DNA from: Hoplostethus atlanticus
Taxonomy: Eukaryota; Chordata; Actinopteri; Trachichthyiformes; Trachichthyidae
Reading direction: 5' to 3'
NCBI GenBank assembly: GCA_034670405.1
Contig: JAXDDX010000194.1
Location: 551,001-615,000, forward strand
DNA length: 64,000 bases
Shown here: positions 36,697 through 47,828 of the stretch, piece after piece
Numbering within the stretch: the stretch's first letter is position 1
Layout: the number at the start of each line of letters is the position of its first letter
Translations under genes and position numbers: made by a program
Notes under the pieces: model-generated
The model's database searches: none
What the model was told of the DNA's origin: nothing
Seen by the model: the letters and a program-made list of their open reading frames with translations, nothing else

Positions 36697-37392
36697 TGTT
36701 ACGTGCCAGGCAGGGAAAAAGTGCCTGTGCGGTGTGTTTTTCTTCCCTCCTGCTTTTCTTTCTCTCCCCCTCCCTTGTTTTCTCTTCAGGTGCTAACGAC
36801 ATGATTGGTTTTCACCTGTGCAATCCGGTCATGCTGCTCATTGGTTCCCTCGGACTTCGAGCTGGACTATCATCATTCAGGGCCCTCAGTAAAAGGAGCA
36901 CGCCTTAAGAGTTCTGGAACTCTTTGTTCTCGGCTCTTAGCCTGCCTGAGCTGTTGTTGCACTGTTTGAGCAAACTTGTCAGGAATAGTGGAAAAAGGTA
37001 TGTCATGGGAGGTTGAGGACAATAGGTGAATTGGGGTACCCTTTACACACATGTAGCTAACTTTTGTCTAGAGACACTAGGATTATTGATTGGTGCCACC
37101 TCTATTCGTTTTGGTGACGTTCTTGTTTTAGATAAGCAGATTAGGTCTTTTGTTTGTGTTTTGGTTTTCAGGGGGGTAGGGATTAGCCAGGTCAGTTTTG
37201 TTATATTGATTTCTATTTGTTTGGCACGACTACTTTGTCCCGTCCTCCCCCACATTTTGAGAACCTTTGTTATGTTTGCCAGTATCAAGATGAGCTAAAA
37301 AATAAATCACTTTCATTTTCACTTCTACCTTGACTCCTTCAAATTCTTTGTTTGTTGTTATCGTCTCTGTTTTTCACCAAGGGGATGTAACA
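36697..37392 (+). mobile_element. solo LTR (696 bp) with 5-bp target duplication
   Basis: Begins TGTTACGTGCC and ends GATGTAACA, giving short TGTTAC/GTAACA inverted ends. It is flanked on both sides by CTGAC (36692-36696 and 37393-37397). An AATAAA near 37301 could be its polyadenylation signal. No internal coding region is present, as expected after LTR-LTR recombination. TG...CA ends with a 5-bp duplication fit Ty3/gypsy or retrovirus-like LTRs. The family is not determined. The short ORFs inside it are not genes. Confidence 0.85.
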
Positions 37393-37678
37393 CTGACAGT
37401 GTTGACCAGAGCTAACCAGTGCTGACTAGACCTGGCTAGTGCTGACCAGTGCTGACTAGACCTAACAGTTCGGACCACGCCGACCAGTGCAGATCAGACC
37501 TGATCAGTGCTGACCAGTGCTGATTAGTGCTAACCAGTGCTTTCTAGACCTAACCAGTGCTGACCAGAGCTAACCAGCACTGACTAGACCTGACCTTGCT
37601 GACCAGAACTGACAAGAGCTGACCAGTGCGGCCCAGACCTGATCAGTACTGACCATGCTGATCAGAGCTGACTAGGGA
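37393..37678 (+). repeat. 10-bp minisatellite, right part
   Basis: Continuation of the tgaccagtgc array after the solo LTR, ending near 'gagctgactagggatc'. Confidence 0.9.
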
Positions 37679-38740
37679 TCGGACAAGTGCAGCCATTTTG
37701 ATTCAACAAGTGGCAATGATTTTACTTCTTTCCTTTCCTTTGAATGTGAACTATTTTATTAGTTAATTAATTAAAGCGACTGTCTACCGTGAAACACAAC
37801 TGACTTATATTATTCATAACAAGCCTCTAATCTGTTAATTTTTATTATAACATTATAAAAACTTTTTTTGTATAGAACTTTTTGCAAATGCTATACAAAT
37901 CAATTAGAAACAAACATCCTACTCATTTTATTGTGCTAACAGTTATGAACCAGGTAGTGTGACCATCTCTCTGGAACATCAATAGGCTTTGACAAGAGCT
38001 TTGCCTCTCCTTGATTATGTCCATAAATCTAAACAATTGTCCAAGATAATAGACATAAGTGATTTCTATTTTAGGGTTGTTTTATAAGACTTAAGGCCAG
38101 TGGATTTGGAAGGTTTAAGAGAAGGCCAACAAGCCATCAACTGAAGGGGGGAAATATAATTTAGAACTACTATTTCCTAAGTCACTGGTTACAGAAAATG
38201 GGTATAGGAAAAGTCACAGACAGACATTGTCAAAGCTGAAGAATTGAGTTGACTGCAGCTTGGCCTTTCCAGTATTACATAGCTTCCATTAGAGAGTGGC
38301 ATAGAGAACCATATTTGAACTCTGAAGGTCAGAAATGCACCTTCACCCTGCCCACTGCCCCAGTGTGAAATGTGTTGTTGTACAAAGAACAAGCAGCCAC
38401 GGTGATGCACAGAGAGGTCTTCCCATGACTCCTGGCTGCACGGTCTGCTAATTGGCCTCTTGGTGAAGCTGCTTAGTGCCATCTGAGTGTCCAGCTGTCC
38501 ACAGAGAGGCCTTGTGTATGTTACTGTAAATGACTGGATGGAAACAGCTGCTGTTGATGCAGCAAATAAGCGTGGGACTCCTCAGAGGCTCATTACTGTA
38601 AGAATGACTGACAACATGGTAAACATGATGAAATCACACATCTCATTCCCTGCTGCCCACCCGCTGTCCATGCAATATGAAACTTTATTCAAAAAAAACC
38701 AAAATGTGTTAAAATATACAGTATGAAACCTAAGCTATAT
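37679..38740. other. intergenic stretch, no gene recognised
   Basis: Mostly unique-looking sequence. ORFs of up to 97 codons lack domains or splice support. Confidence 0.5.
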
Positions 38741-38744
38741 AAAT

Positions 38745-39225
38745 CAAATCACATCAAATCAAATCACATTTATTTGTATAGCCCTTAATCACCGTTACAG
38801 TCTCTAAGGGCTTCACAGTGCCCAACATGTGAAAATAATAAATGGTTAGTACACGACATCCCCCAGCCTTAGACCCTCACAGAGGACAAGGAAAAACTCC
38901 CACAAACCCTCACTGGGAAAATTGGGAGAAACCTTGGGAGGGGCTACTCAGAGAGGGATCCCCCTACCAGGATGGTTGGGCGTGCAATAGATGCCGAGTT
39001 TGGGCAAGCAGCGTATACACAATATATGAAAGTTTATTTTGGTGGGACATCCAGATCTGATGGGGCGGCATCACAGCAACGGCAACTCAGTCAGCGTCAT
39101 CATAGGACTAGGGGACCATGCAGGCGCCAACACTGCCCAGATAGGAGAACGCAACGTCCGCTCAGTCAGCATCGTCCTAGGACGATGAAAATTGAACATT
39201 TCAGAAGAATACATCCCTGAGAAAT
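38745..39225. repeat. common teleost interspersed repeat, unclassified
   Basis: Contains 'catttatttgtatagccctt', 'gaggacaaggaaaaactccc', 'gggagaaaccttgggagg' and 'gcgtgcaatagatgccgag', a string of motifs found together in many fish genomic repeats. Class not determined. Confidence 0.5.
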
Positions 39226-39261
39226 CCATATTGACACAAAGTAATGCTTGGCCATACAGAC

Positions 39262-39640
39262 ACACTATGTTAGTCTGTTAGAGGTCTGTTGTCCTGGTCT
39301 GTCAGTAGCTACTGTACTACATTGCAATCATTTAGCAGACACTTTTATCCAAAGCAACTTACAAAGGTGATAGTTGGCGCTATGTGGGGATCGAACCCAC
39401 AACCCTGAGAGTCTCAGACTGAGCTGTCCAGGCCAACAGACTAACTACTGTTAGAGGTCAGTTGTCCTGGATCATGTGTCAGTAGCTACTGTACTACTAT
39501 GTTAGTCTGTTGGAGGTCTGTTGTCCTGAACCATGTGTGTCAGTAGCTACTGTACTACTATGTTAGTCTGTTGGAGGTCTATTCTCCTGAACCATGTGTG
39601 TCAGTAGCTACTGTACTACTAGCTAATTTTAGTCTGTTGG
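39262..39640 (+). repeat. 61-bp minisatellite, about four units, interrupted by a SINE
   Basis: 'agtagctactgtacta' recurs at 39481, 39542 and 39603, a period of 61 bp. The first unit is split by a SINE at about 39309-39450. One unit occurs in reverse orientation at 19352-19432. Confidence 0.85.
39309..39450 (-). mobile_element. tRNA-derived SINE with L2-type tail
   Basis: On the minus strand a tRNA-like head includes a B-box-like gggttcgatcccc, followed by 'aagttgctttggataaaa' and 'gtctgctaaatga', the L2 3' tail. This is the LINE-dependent SINE layout. Flanking sequence is the 61-bp minisatellite. Confidence 0.75.
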
Positions 39641-40224
39641 ATGTCAAGTCAAGTTTTTTTTTTCACATATAGTAGATACAGCAGGTGTGTTCCATACAGT
39701 GAAATGCTTACTTACAAGCCCTGCCTACAGTGCAAAAGACACTAGAATCAAAATTAAGTAGAATAATAACAATTAAATATATTAAAAAAGAGTACAGGAT
39801 AAAGTGTATGAGTACAGGCTGACAAATAGTGCAGTTGTGTATAGTTGAAGGCAATAATACACAGTGCATACAAGATATCAAAACATAAGTATAAGTCCAA
39901 GATGAATGGCAGGTGTGGGTGGTAGAGTCTGTAACGTGCGTAGAGGCAGGTTAGGGATGCAGTAGATCGACCGGGATGCCATTGGTCAGCTGTTCATAAT
40001 GTGTAATTGATTGGCCTGGCCTGCCAAGCTTGCTACTGAGCAAAATGTTCATTCAATATTGAGCTGACTTGAGAGCAGCGCTGTGTCCAGTGTGTTCTTA
40101 CTAATTCTTTCTTCCCCCTCAGATGAGAGCCTCATCAGAAGCCTGTTTGTTTATGCCAATAGATTTCTGATGTTTAAAGATACATGTTTCATGTTTAGAA
40201 TGTAGTGGTTTAAGCTTTGTGTGG

Positions 40225-41090
40225 AATAGAGCATTAAAGAGGTAAGCCCGAAAAAAGGACATTGCAATAGTTAATTCTCAATGATACAAAGGCATGTACT
40301 AAAATTTCTGCGTCTGCCTCTGTTAGCATGGGTCGAATCTTGGCAATATTGCGAAGATGATAAAGCGCTGTTTTAGTAGTCTCCTTAATATGCAACTCGA
40401 ATGAGAGGGTAGGGTCGAATTTTACCCCGAGGTTTTTAACGTATGGTCTCTGGGAGATTACACAACTATCAAAATTTAGAGTAGTATTCTCAAACAAATG
40501 TCTATGTCTAGCTGGTCGTACAATCAGCATCTTCGTTTTGTTTACATTAAGAAGTAGGAAGTTTAGCGACATCCAACATTTGACCTCCAATAGGCAGGCC
40601 TCTAGTTTTTGAAATTGGTTGGTTTGACGGGTACGTAAATTTGAGTGTCATCGGCATAACAGTGGAAGTTAATGCCAAATTTGCAAATCACCGAGTGGTA
40701 ACATATAGATAGAGAATAGTAGTGGGCCTAGGACAGAGCCCTGTGGCACACCAAAGTCCACATTGCAACACTCTGAGGTCATGTTGTTGTAAAAGACGCA
40801 ATGTGATCTATCGAGTAGATAAGACCTAAACCAAGAAAGTGCTGATCCCCGGATACCAATATCATTTTCAAGACGGTTCAAGAGTATTGTATGATCAATT
40901 GTGTTGAAGGCTGCACTCAGGTCAAGTAGCAATAGTGCTGAGGTTGAGTTGGAGTCAATAGCTAACAGGAGATCATTGACCACTCTTGTGAGTGCAGTTT
41001 CGGTGGAGTGGAAAGTACTTCGCGATCAAGGTTTGGTTTTTTCAGTAATGGCTTGATCACGGCCGTTTTAAAGGCCCCCTATCTATTCAG
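40225..41090 (-). mobile_element. L2-like LINE fragment with internal deletion
   Basis: The minus strand encodes [17 protein letters not shown], then after a deletion [62 protein letters not shown], and after another break WMSLNFLLLNVNKTKMLI and KNLGVKFDPTLSFE. The YADD region is frameshifted and both ends are truncated. It is a different family from the L2 at 2818 and closer to the one at 53259. Confidence 0.85.
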
Positions 41091-41373
41091 GGTTCAGGGT
41101 TCAGGGGCAGGGTTCAGGGGCAGGGTTCTCATTGTAACGGTCCAGGCAGGGCCCAACAATTACCCATATGCCCATCACCATACTTTCCATTCTCTGCTTG
41201 TGAGCTGTCTCTGCTCAATCAAAGGAAACAAGAGGATCCTCCTTCCTCAATGCACGTACCTCCCTTAACTTTAAGTTCATGGAGGAAGGTTTATTGTAGG
41301 AGGAGGCCAGACCGTCCTGTGTGCCGAGCAATTTGTTTAAAATAGAAGAATATATGTTACATTAGCATTACCT

Positions 41374-41565
41374 GCATTAGCTGGACCACCACGTGTTAGA
41401 TGGACCACCACACATTAGATGGACCACCGTGCGTTAGATGGACCCCCACGCGTTAGCTGGACCACCATGCACTAGATCAATCACCACGAAATAGATGGAC
41501 CACCACGTGTTAGATGGATCGCCACACGTTAGATGGACCACCACATGTTAGATGGACCACCATGC
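41374..41565 (+). repeat. 19-bp minisatellite (gttagatggaccaccacac), about ten units
   Basis: Tandem units with variants at the last bases. The open frame that begins at 41552 starts inside its final unit. Confidence 0.9.
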
Positions 41566-42088
41566 TTCCTTTATTAGGCCATCTGTATTTCACTATGAGA
41601 ATTATTCGTCAAGGGTGTTCTTTTATATCCAGACTTCTCCATTGCTCAAAAAACTTTTGAGAAATCTTGTTAGTTTAGATGAAGGGTCCAAATCTAATCT
41701 TAAATTCTGGTCACTGCACTACTCTTTTATAATGATTGAAATGTTAGTTGCCCTTGTGGCATTTATACCCTATGCTTTTTCCCATGGTAATAAAGTTCCA
41801 CTACCACCACAGGATATGTGTGAATATCTCCATGCACACATAAAATTTTTACCCACGATGCCTCCACCAAAACCCTGGGTTAAAACAGGCTTTGATGGCT
41901 CATGGTCTGCGTACAGCCAGAATCCAACAGAGCCTTGTATCTACCCCACTGTACCTGTGGAGGGATTTTCATTAAAGTTGGTTAAGTTATGTTATCTGTT
42001 TAGAATAGGTCTCAGTTGGGAGGGAACCGTTTTTCCAGGTTTTGTTTCCCTTGGGACTCATTTGTTGAGGGACCGCCAGCCATCTTAA
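41552..42088 (+). CDS. unrecognised 178-codon ORF
   Basis: Open frame with one hydrophobic segment (MIEMLVALVAFIPYAF, about residues 61-76) followed by a Pro- and Trp-rich part (PPPKPWVKTGFDGSWSAYS, EPCIYPTVP, IGLSWEGTVFPGF). The first residues come from the minisatellite, so the real start may be a later Met or the frame may be part of a larger broken element. I do not recognise the family. The composition looks coding rather than random, and the surroundings are repeat-derived, so a transposon origin is as likely as a host gene. Confidence 0.3.
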   Translation: MDHHASFIRPSVFHYENYSSRVFFYIQTSPLLKKLLRNLVSLDEGSKSNLKFWSLHYSFIMIEMLVALVAFIPYAFSHGNKVPLPPQDMCEYLHAHIKFLPTMPPPKPWVKTGFDGSWSAYSQNPTEPCIYPTVPVEGFSLKLVKLCYLFRIGLSWEGTVFPGFVSLGTHLLRDRQPS

Positions 42089-42883
42089 ATGGAATTGCAA
42101 TTGTTTGTCAGTGAGTCAAAGCTACGGGGCCACACGGGTAGCCGGTAAGGGAAATGACAAGTGTTTATGGTGTGTTCATGTTGATAGGTTTTCATTGTGT
42201 ATGTTTATAGTGATTTGTGTATGTGTTTATCTTTAGGTTGATAACCTACTTTGTGTGGAGAAGAAATTTCATTAAATACCAAATCTTGCACTGAGTTGAG
42301 TAGTCACGCCCCGTGTTGTGTCCAACCCTTTCGGTGGGAGTAAAGCCGAACAGTACCCTTCCGGGACACATTAGGTCCCCTCCAGACTGGGGCAGGAGGC
42401 GAACCCAAACCACTCCACCTCAGTTAAGGTGCACTCCTTGCGGAAGTAGCCAACCAAACCACCAACACCCCTGCTTTTTCTACAGCTGTACTCCCAGTTA
42501 ATATACCTGTGATTTGTGCTTTCATAGATCACTGTTTCAAATCACACAAACTGCAGCTGCCTCCATTTGCAGGTATTCCATTTCATCTGAGGTGTATGGA
42601 TACATCAGTTTAAAGTTTACTCGGAAATCCCTCCATTCATCTTGTTTTCAATGGCCATAAACATCCTCCTTTCAAGTTACCTTTAGTCCACAAATTGGTG
42701 TCTCAACTGCATCTGGGGTGTTTTAATCCCTACGTAGATACGCTATTGGAATCATGCTGCTGGCTGTCACCTCAGTTAAAAGCACATGTATTAAGATTGC
42801 AACATCTTATTGCTACACATAGGCTAAGTACATCTAGCGGTGTAGGATATTTCCCTTCAATCAAGATACTGATACCTAATCTT
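42089..42883. other. stretch without recognised gene
   Basis: Contains an ATTAAA near 42274 and short ORFs. Nothing identifiable. Confidence 0.4.
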
Positions 42884-44843
42884 CTCCATCTCTCTGAAAA
42901 CTAATTAATATCCTACACTCTCTCTCTCCTCTCCCCCCTCACATCCTCCCCCTACCCACATGGTTTCTTCCCGTCGCAATCGCCGCTCGCTCTCCCCCAC
43001 TGATCTTTCCTCTTCTGTTCTCTCTGCTCTCCCTTTCCCTGAATCTTTTTCTCTTCTATCCCCTGATACTGCCACTGATCTTCTTCTCTCTACTCTGTCC
43101 TCTTCTCTGGACCATCTCTGTCCCCTCACCTCCAGGCCTGCACGCCAAACTCCACCTGCCCCTTGGTTGTCGGACTCAGTGCGTACTGAGAGACGGAGCC
43201 TGAGAGTGGCTGAGCGCAAATGGAGAAATGGCAAACTCCCGGAGGACCTTCTTACCTTCCAATATCTCCTTTCCACTTTTTCCTCCTCTCTATCTGCTGC
43301 TAAAGCTTCTTTTTTCTGCACTAAAATTCAAACTTCTGCTTCCAACCCTAAAAAACTCTTCGAAACTCCATCTTTTCCCTCCCCACCTCCCTCCCTATCC
43401 CATTTTTCTCCCCTCTCCCCAAACGAGGTCCTTGACTTTGTTACATCTAGCCGCCCCACCACATGCTCCCTTGACCCGGTCCCCTCCCCTCTCCTTCAGT
43501 CTGCTGCACCTGAACTCCTTCCCTTCCTGACCCACCTCATCAACACATCCCTGGTGTCTGGATGCTTTCCCTCTGCTTTCAAGACTGCCAGAGTCACCCC
43601 CCCTTCTGAAGAAACCAACACTTGACCCCCCTGAGGTCAAAAACTACAGACCGGTTTCCCTTCTACCCTTCCTATCCAAAACTCTTGAATGTGCTGTCTT
43701 TAATCAACTGTCCTTGTACCTTCACCAGAACAACCTCTTGGACACCCACTAGTCCTGGTTCAAGGTGGGTCACTCGACCGAGACGGTCCTCCGCGAGCAA
43801 ACTCTTTCCTCTCTGTCCTGATACTCCTGGACCTGTCTGCAGCATTCAACACGGTGAACCACCAGATCCACCTCTCCACCCTTGAGGGGATTCGTATCAC
43901 AGGCTCTGCACTCTTCCCGTTTGCATCTGTTATGGAAAATAATAATGTAAGTGTGCTTATAATATGTATGCATAAGTATAGTCACAGCCACTGGAAAACC
44001 ACTGAGCCACTGAAGAGGAATGTGTGTGTATGTTCTTTACCTCTTGACCTGACTGAAAGTTTGACCTGGGAAATCTCAAGGATGAGGAGGTCCTGGTGTC
44101 AAAAGTTGGAGCAGAACGTTTCTTTTAACGATGGGAACTACCCCGGCTGGGTGACTGTGCATAGCCTTGCATATATCTTCACTTATCTGCCTTTTACTAT
44201 GTGTGTATGTAGAGGTAGTCACAGTAACGTGTATAAATGTACACCCCGGTGTGTGTAGATTCAGCTCTGCTTGCAAGCATTAAAGGGAAAAGAGACAAGT
44301 ATTGAGTTATAGATTTCGGAGTGGATGTCGATGCACCACCTGAAGCTCAACCTGGACAAGACTGAGCTGGTGTTCCTCCCGGTGAAGGGCTGTCCGCACC
44401 TAGACCTGGCCATCACCATTGACAATGCTGTGGTGACGTCAACTCGGACTGCGAGGAATCTGGGTGTGACCCTGGACGACCAACTGTTGTTCTCGGCAAA
44501 CATTGCATCAGTGACACGCTCCTGCAGATTCCTCCTCTACAACATCAGGAGGATTCGCCCCTTCCTCACTGACGAGACAGCGCAGGTGCTCATCCAGGCT
44601 CTTGTCATCTACCGCCTGGACTACTGCAACTCCCTCCTTGCTGGTGCCCCGGCGTCTGCCATCAGACCTCTGGAGCTTGTTCAGAAAGCTGGTTCTGCTC
44701 TTAGATGCTTGTTGAGGAAGGAAATGCACTTATGATTTCTGGTGACTAGTAGTCCTCTTGCGAACCTATGTTGAATGCACCTATTGTAAGTCGCTTTGGA
44801 TAAAAGCATCTGCTAAATGACTGTAATGTTATGTAATGTAATG
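42884..44843 (+). mobile_element. L2 LINE copy, internally rearranged
   Basis: Same family as 2818-6149. 42960-43625 covers the segment between endonuclease and RT but lacks about 150 bp of the Pro-rich linker present in the first copy. RT then continues with frameshifts to about 43927. An unrelated 388-bp segment replaces about 260 bp including the YADD box. The C-terminal domain resumes at about 44316 (WMSMHHLKLNLDKTELV) and runs to LELVQKA at about 44690, where another deletion joins it to the 3' tail and (TGTAA)n end. Confidence 0.88.
43928..44315 (+). mobile_element. LTR-like insert inside the L2 copy
   Basis: Starts TGTTATGG at the break. It contains a TATA-like 'gtataaatg' near 44230, followed about 45 bp later by ATTAAA, the order expected in an LTR. 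The right end is not a clean CA and the target is deleted rather than duplicated, so identity is uncertain. Confidence 0.35.
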
Positions 44844-44984
44844 TACTGCTGTTTGGATGTTCATTTGAGGGCACTTAACACGCCTCAAATAAGAAGGGCA
44901 TTGCAACATGGTTCTGCTGTTTGGGTGTTATCAATGCGAGATGCTGAATCTTTAGTATGCTGCATGGTGTTCGAGTGTTTTAGT

Positions 44985-45123
44985 TAGCAGTGGGCCCAGT
45001 TAGCTGAGTTAGTAGCGCATTACTCTGTGTCGTGGGTTGGAGCCCCATATAGAGTAAGCTATCACCTTTGTGAGTCATTTTGGATCAAAGCGTCTGCTAA
45101 ATGACTGGAATGTAAAAATGTAA
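44985..45123 (+). mobile_element. tRNA-derived SINE with L2-type tail, only in OR block B
   Basis: The tRNA-like head (cagttagctgagttagtagc, ggttggagcccc) is followed by 'gcgtctgctaaatgactgga' and an (ATGTAA)-type end. Block C lacks it at the equivalent place. A TGTT on each side may be the target duplication. Confidence 0.75.
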
Positions 45124-46235
45124 TGTTCCTGACTGAAATGAAGCATTGCATGTCAGGCCCGTAAGTCATGCGCACAACATCAGCTGATCGTCAGCTGATC
45201 CAAACACAAATCACGTTTGACACATCAAACAAGGCAGGGCACTGTCAGCTTCTCATCCATCCCTGCGGTTCCTTCCTGCCACACTGCTGTTGACTGAAAA
45301 TTACTTTTTTACTAAAGCGGAACTGCCGTAGTCTACATCAAATTTGTGTATAAGTAAGTGATGATGAGTATACAGGGGAGCTGTTCATTATTTCAGAATA
45401 ATCCCTGACACGGTGAACCAAGACCCAGAAAAGAGGAGGCTTGCTGTATAATATCCTGCTTAAGTCATTCACCAGCTTCCAACAGGACTGTCTGTTGTAG
45501 CCAAGCAGTAAGATCTTTTTACCATAAGGTGGCGCCAGTTAATTTGACTAGTGATCAACAAAATGGACCGGACAGTCTCTGGCGTATCAGATGGTCACAT
45601 GACTGCCTGTAATGTTGGACTCTGTGTCGGTAGCCAATGGCAGGAACAGACGAAGGGTATTAACAATGAGCCAGTCTACTTGTGAAGCAGTGACAGGCCA
45701 AGCCATCAGCACACACACTGCCTGAAGGACATCCAGCCTCTGCTGCTTATTAGGAATTTAATGAAGGTCACTGTCAGACTGGCAATGTGTAAAACAGGTT
45801 TTTGGATATTGGAGGATTTCTTTTTAATAATGCTAAATTGTCAATAGAATTTAATAGGAAATTTAGTTATTTACTGTGGTATATTTCATAGTTTACAAAT
45901 GTAATAGCCATTGCTAAGAACAGATTGACTAGATGATAGGCTTATTAATGGCATTCGGAATTCTGTTGCAAAGGAACTGACTGAAAAGGAAATCATGGCA
46001 TGACATGTCAGAATACCTCATCAGATCTGGTAAATTCTGGAATCTGTCTCTGGCAGAAATGATTTTCTAGGATCTTATCTGTCTGTGATGAACTAGTGAA
46101 AGTGACTAGTGACTTCTGGGATCCACCTGGCTCTGTAGCCGACAGAGTAAAGTAGTTTCTTGCCCTCCATAATTATGGAAAGGTTTTTATCCCTCTATCT
46201 AGGCAGATCACACTAAAATCCCAACGGAGGACAAC

Positions 46236-47171
46236 ATGGACCCGCTGATGAAGAATGTCTCCCACACACACTTCATCCTCAATGGTTTTAATGAACTGGG
46301 AGAGTTGCGGCCTCTCCTCTCCATTCCGTTTTCTTTCATGTTTTTACTGTCTGTCTCAGCCAATTCTCTGCTGTTATACGTGATTGTTTCCCAGAGAGTT
46401 CTCCATTCACCTATGTATATTCTCATTGCTCTCCTGACCTGCGTGGACTTAAGCCAGCTGATGTTTTTTGTCCCAAGCATGTTGCTGAATTTCTTATTTG
46501 ACTGGAGGGGTATCTCTCTGACAGGCTGCTTAACTCAGATGCACTGCATTCATTTCACTGGTGCTTTCCAGTCCACGTTTTTAGTGTGGATGGCCCTGGA
46601 TCGCTACTTTGCCATCTGCACACCACTCTACTACCATAACTCTATGGCTGTACCACGCTTCCTCAAATTTGTGATCCCCCTTTTCATCAGAAATTTTCTT
46701 TTGAATACTGTGATGGTGAGTCTGGCAGGAAGGTTGCCATTCTGCTTCAGAAACGTGATGGATCACTGTTTCTGTGAACACATGGCCTTGGTGCAGCTGG
46801 CCTGTGGAAGTACCTCCATCAACAACCTGGTGGGGTTGATGACTATCTTCTTCATCTCTGTGACAGACTTTATTATTGTTTTCATATCTTATGTGATCAT
46901 ATTCTGGTCTGTGTTCAGGTCTGGGACATCGGGGAGCAAGGCCCTTAACACCTGTGTGACTCACATCATTGTTATAAGTGTCAACCTCATCATCCTGCTG
47001 ACTGCTTTCTTGTCATATCGAATCAAAAATAATCTCTCTCGGTCCGGCCGGGTCTTCATCAGCACAATGTATCTGCTCTTCCCAGGTTGTTTCAACTCCA
47101 TTGTCTATGGGCTCAGAACGACAGAGATAAGACAGCAGATACTGAAGGTACTGAACCGCATTCATGAGTAA
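46236..47171 (+). CDS. olfactory receptor, duplicate copy B, intact
   Basis: Class I-type OR of 311 residues, ATG at 46236, single exon. It has the same motifs as copy A: N7-V-S, VLHSPMYIL, MALDRYFAIC, HCFCEHMALVQLACGS, KALNTCVTHI. It differs from A and C in TM3 (TQMHCIHFTGAFQSTF), in TM5 (FFISVTDFIIVFIS), in TM6 (ISVNLIILLTAF) and in TM7, where the usual NPIVY reads NSIVY. That Pro-to-Ser change is at a position normally conserved in class A GPCRs and could affect function. The reading frame is complete. Confidence 0.93.
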   Translation: MDPLMKNVSHTHFILNGFNELGELRPLLSIPFSFMFLLSVSANSLLLYVIVSQRVLHSPMYILIALLTCVDLSQLMFFVPSMLLNFLFDWRGISLTGCLTQMHCIHFTGAFQSTFLVWMALDRYFAICTPLYYHNSMAVPRFLKFVIPLFIRNFLLNTVMVSLAGRLPFCFRNVMDHCFCEHMALVQLACGSTSINNLVGLMTIFFISVTDFIIVFISYVIIFWSVFRSGTSGSKALNTCVTHIIVISVNLIILLTAFLSYRIKNNLSRSGRVFISTMYLLFPGCFNSIVYGLRTTEIRQQILKVLNRIHE

Positions 47172-47330
47172 TTATTCAAATGTGATTTAAAATGTGTGTG
47201 TTTCTGTAACAAAGCAGATTAAGACTTGTTAAACAAGACTGATAATCAATAGTGTCTTCTGCTGTTCCCTGGAGAGAGAGAGCACAGCTTACAGTGTCAG
47301 AATTGGTATGTATATATATATATATACACA

Positions 47331-47788
47331 CACACTGCCTGTCAAACGTTTCGGGACACCTAGCTTTTGAATGTTTTTAGTAAATAAGCACCCTTGTCGG
47401 TTTGCAATACTTTAACACATTAAAGACTAACTCAGTTTATTTTCACACGTGTAAATATTTGTGATGACTGTCAGCACTCATCAGTGGCTGCCTTTCAGAT
47501 GTTGAAACCACTTTTGATGCAAAGGATTTTCAATATGTGCCTTTAACAATAGTTTGGAAAAAGAAAACAAATCAAATCATAATGAAGTCAAATCAGTATT
47601 GAGGCAAAGCCTACACTTGATAAACATGAAGCTGAATGTTGCATAAATATACCCAAAGTATTAGTAAATAGCTGCTTTATGTTGTCTAAAACTTTGCAGG
47701 CATTTTCTTCTTCTTTAATTGAAAAGTAACCGAGCTAATCAAACATTACATTAAAGTCAGGGTGTCTCCAAACTTGTGCCAGGCACTG
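47331..47788. mobile_element. Tc1/mariner-like MITE in OR block B
   Basis: The terminal inverted repeats (cactgcctgtcaaacgtttc ... and, reversed, cagtgcctggcacaagtttg ...) match at about 22 of 28 positions, with TA-rich flanks and no transposase. It is present at the same place in block C (61437-61859) and absent from block A. A (GT)n run follows. Confidence 0.75.
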
Positions 47789-47794
47789 TCTATA

Positions 47795-47828
<34 letters not shown>

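Noticed and set aside
37026..37298. Overlapping plus and minus ORFs of 80-90 codons
   Set aside because: They lie inside the solo LTR, have no known domain and shadow each other.
39390..39450. A tRNA gene, because of a B-box-like motif
   Set aside because: It is the head of a SINE with an L2-type tail and does not form a complete tRNA cloverleaf by eye.
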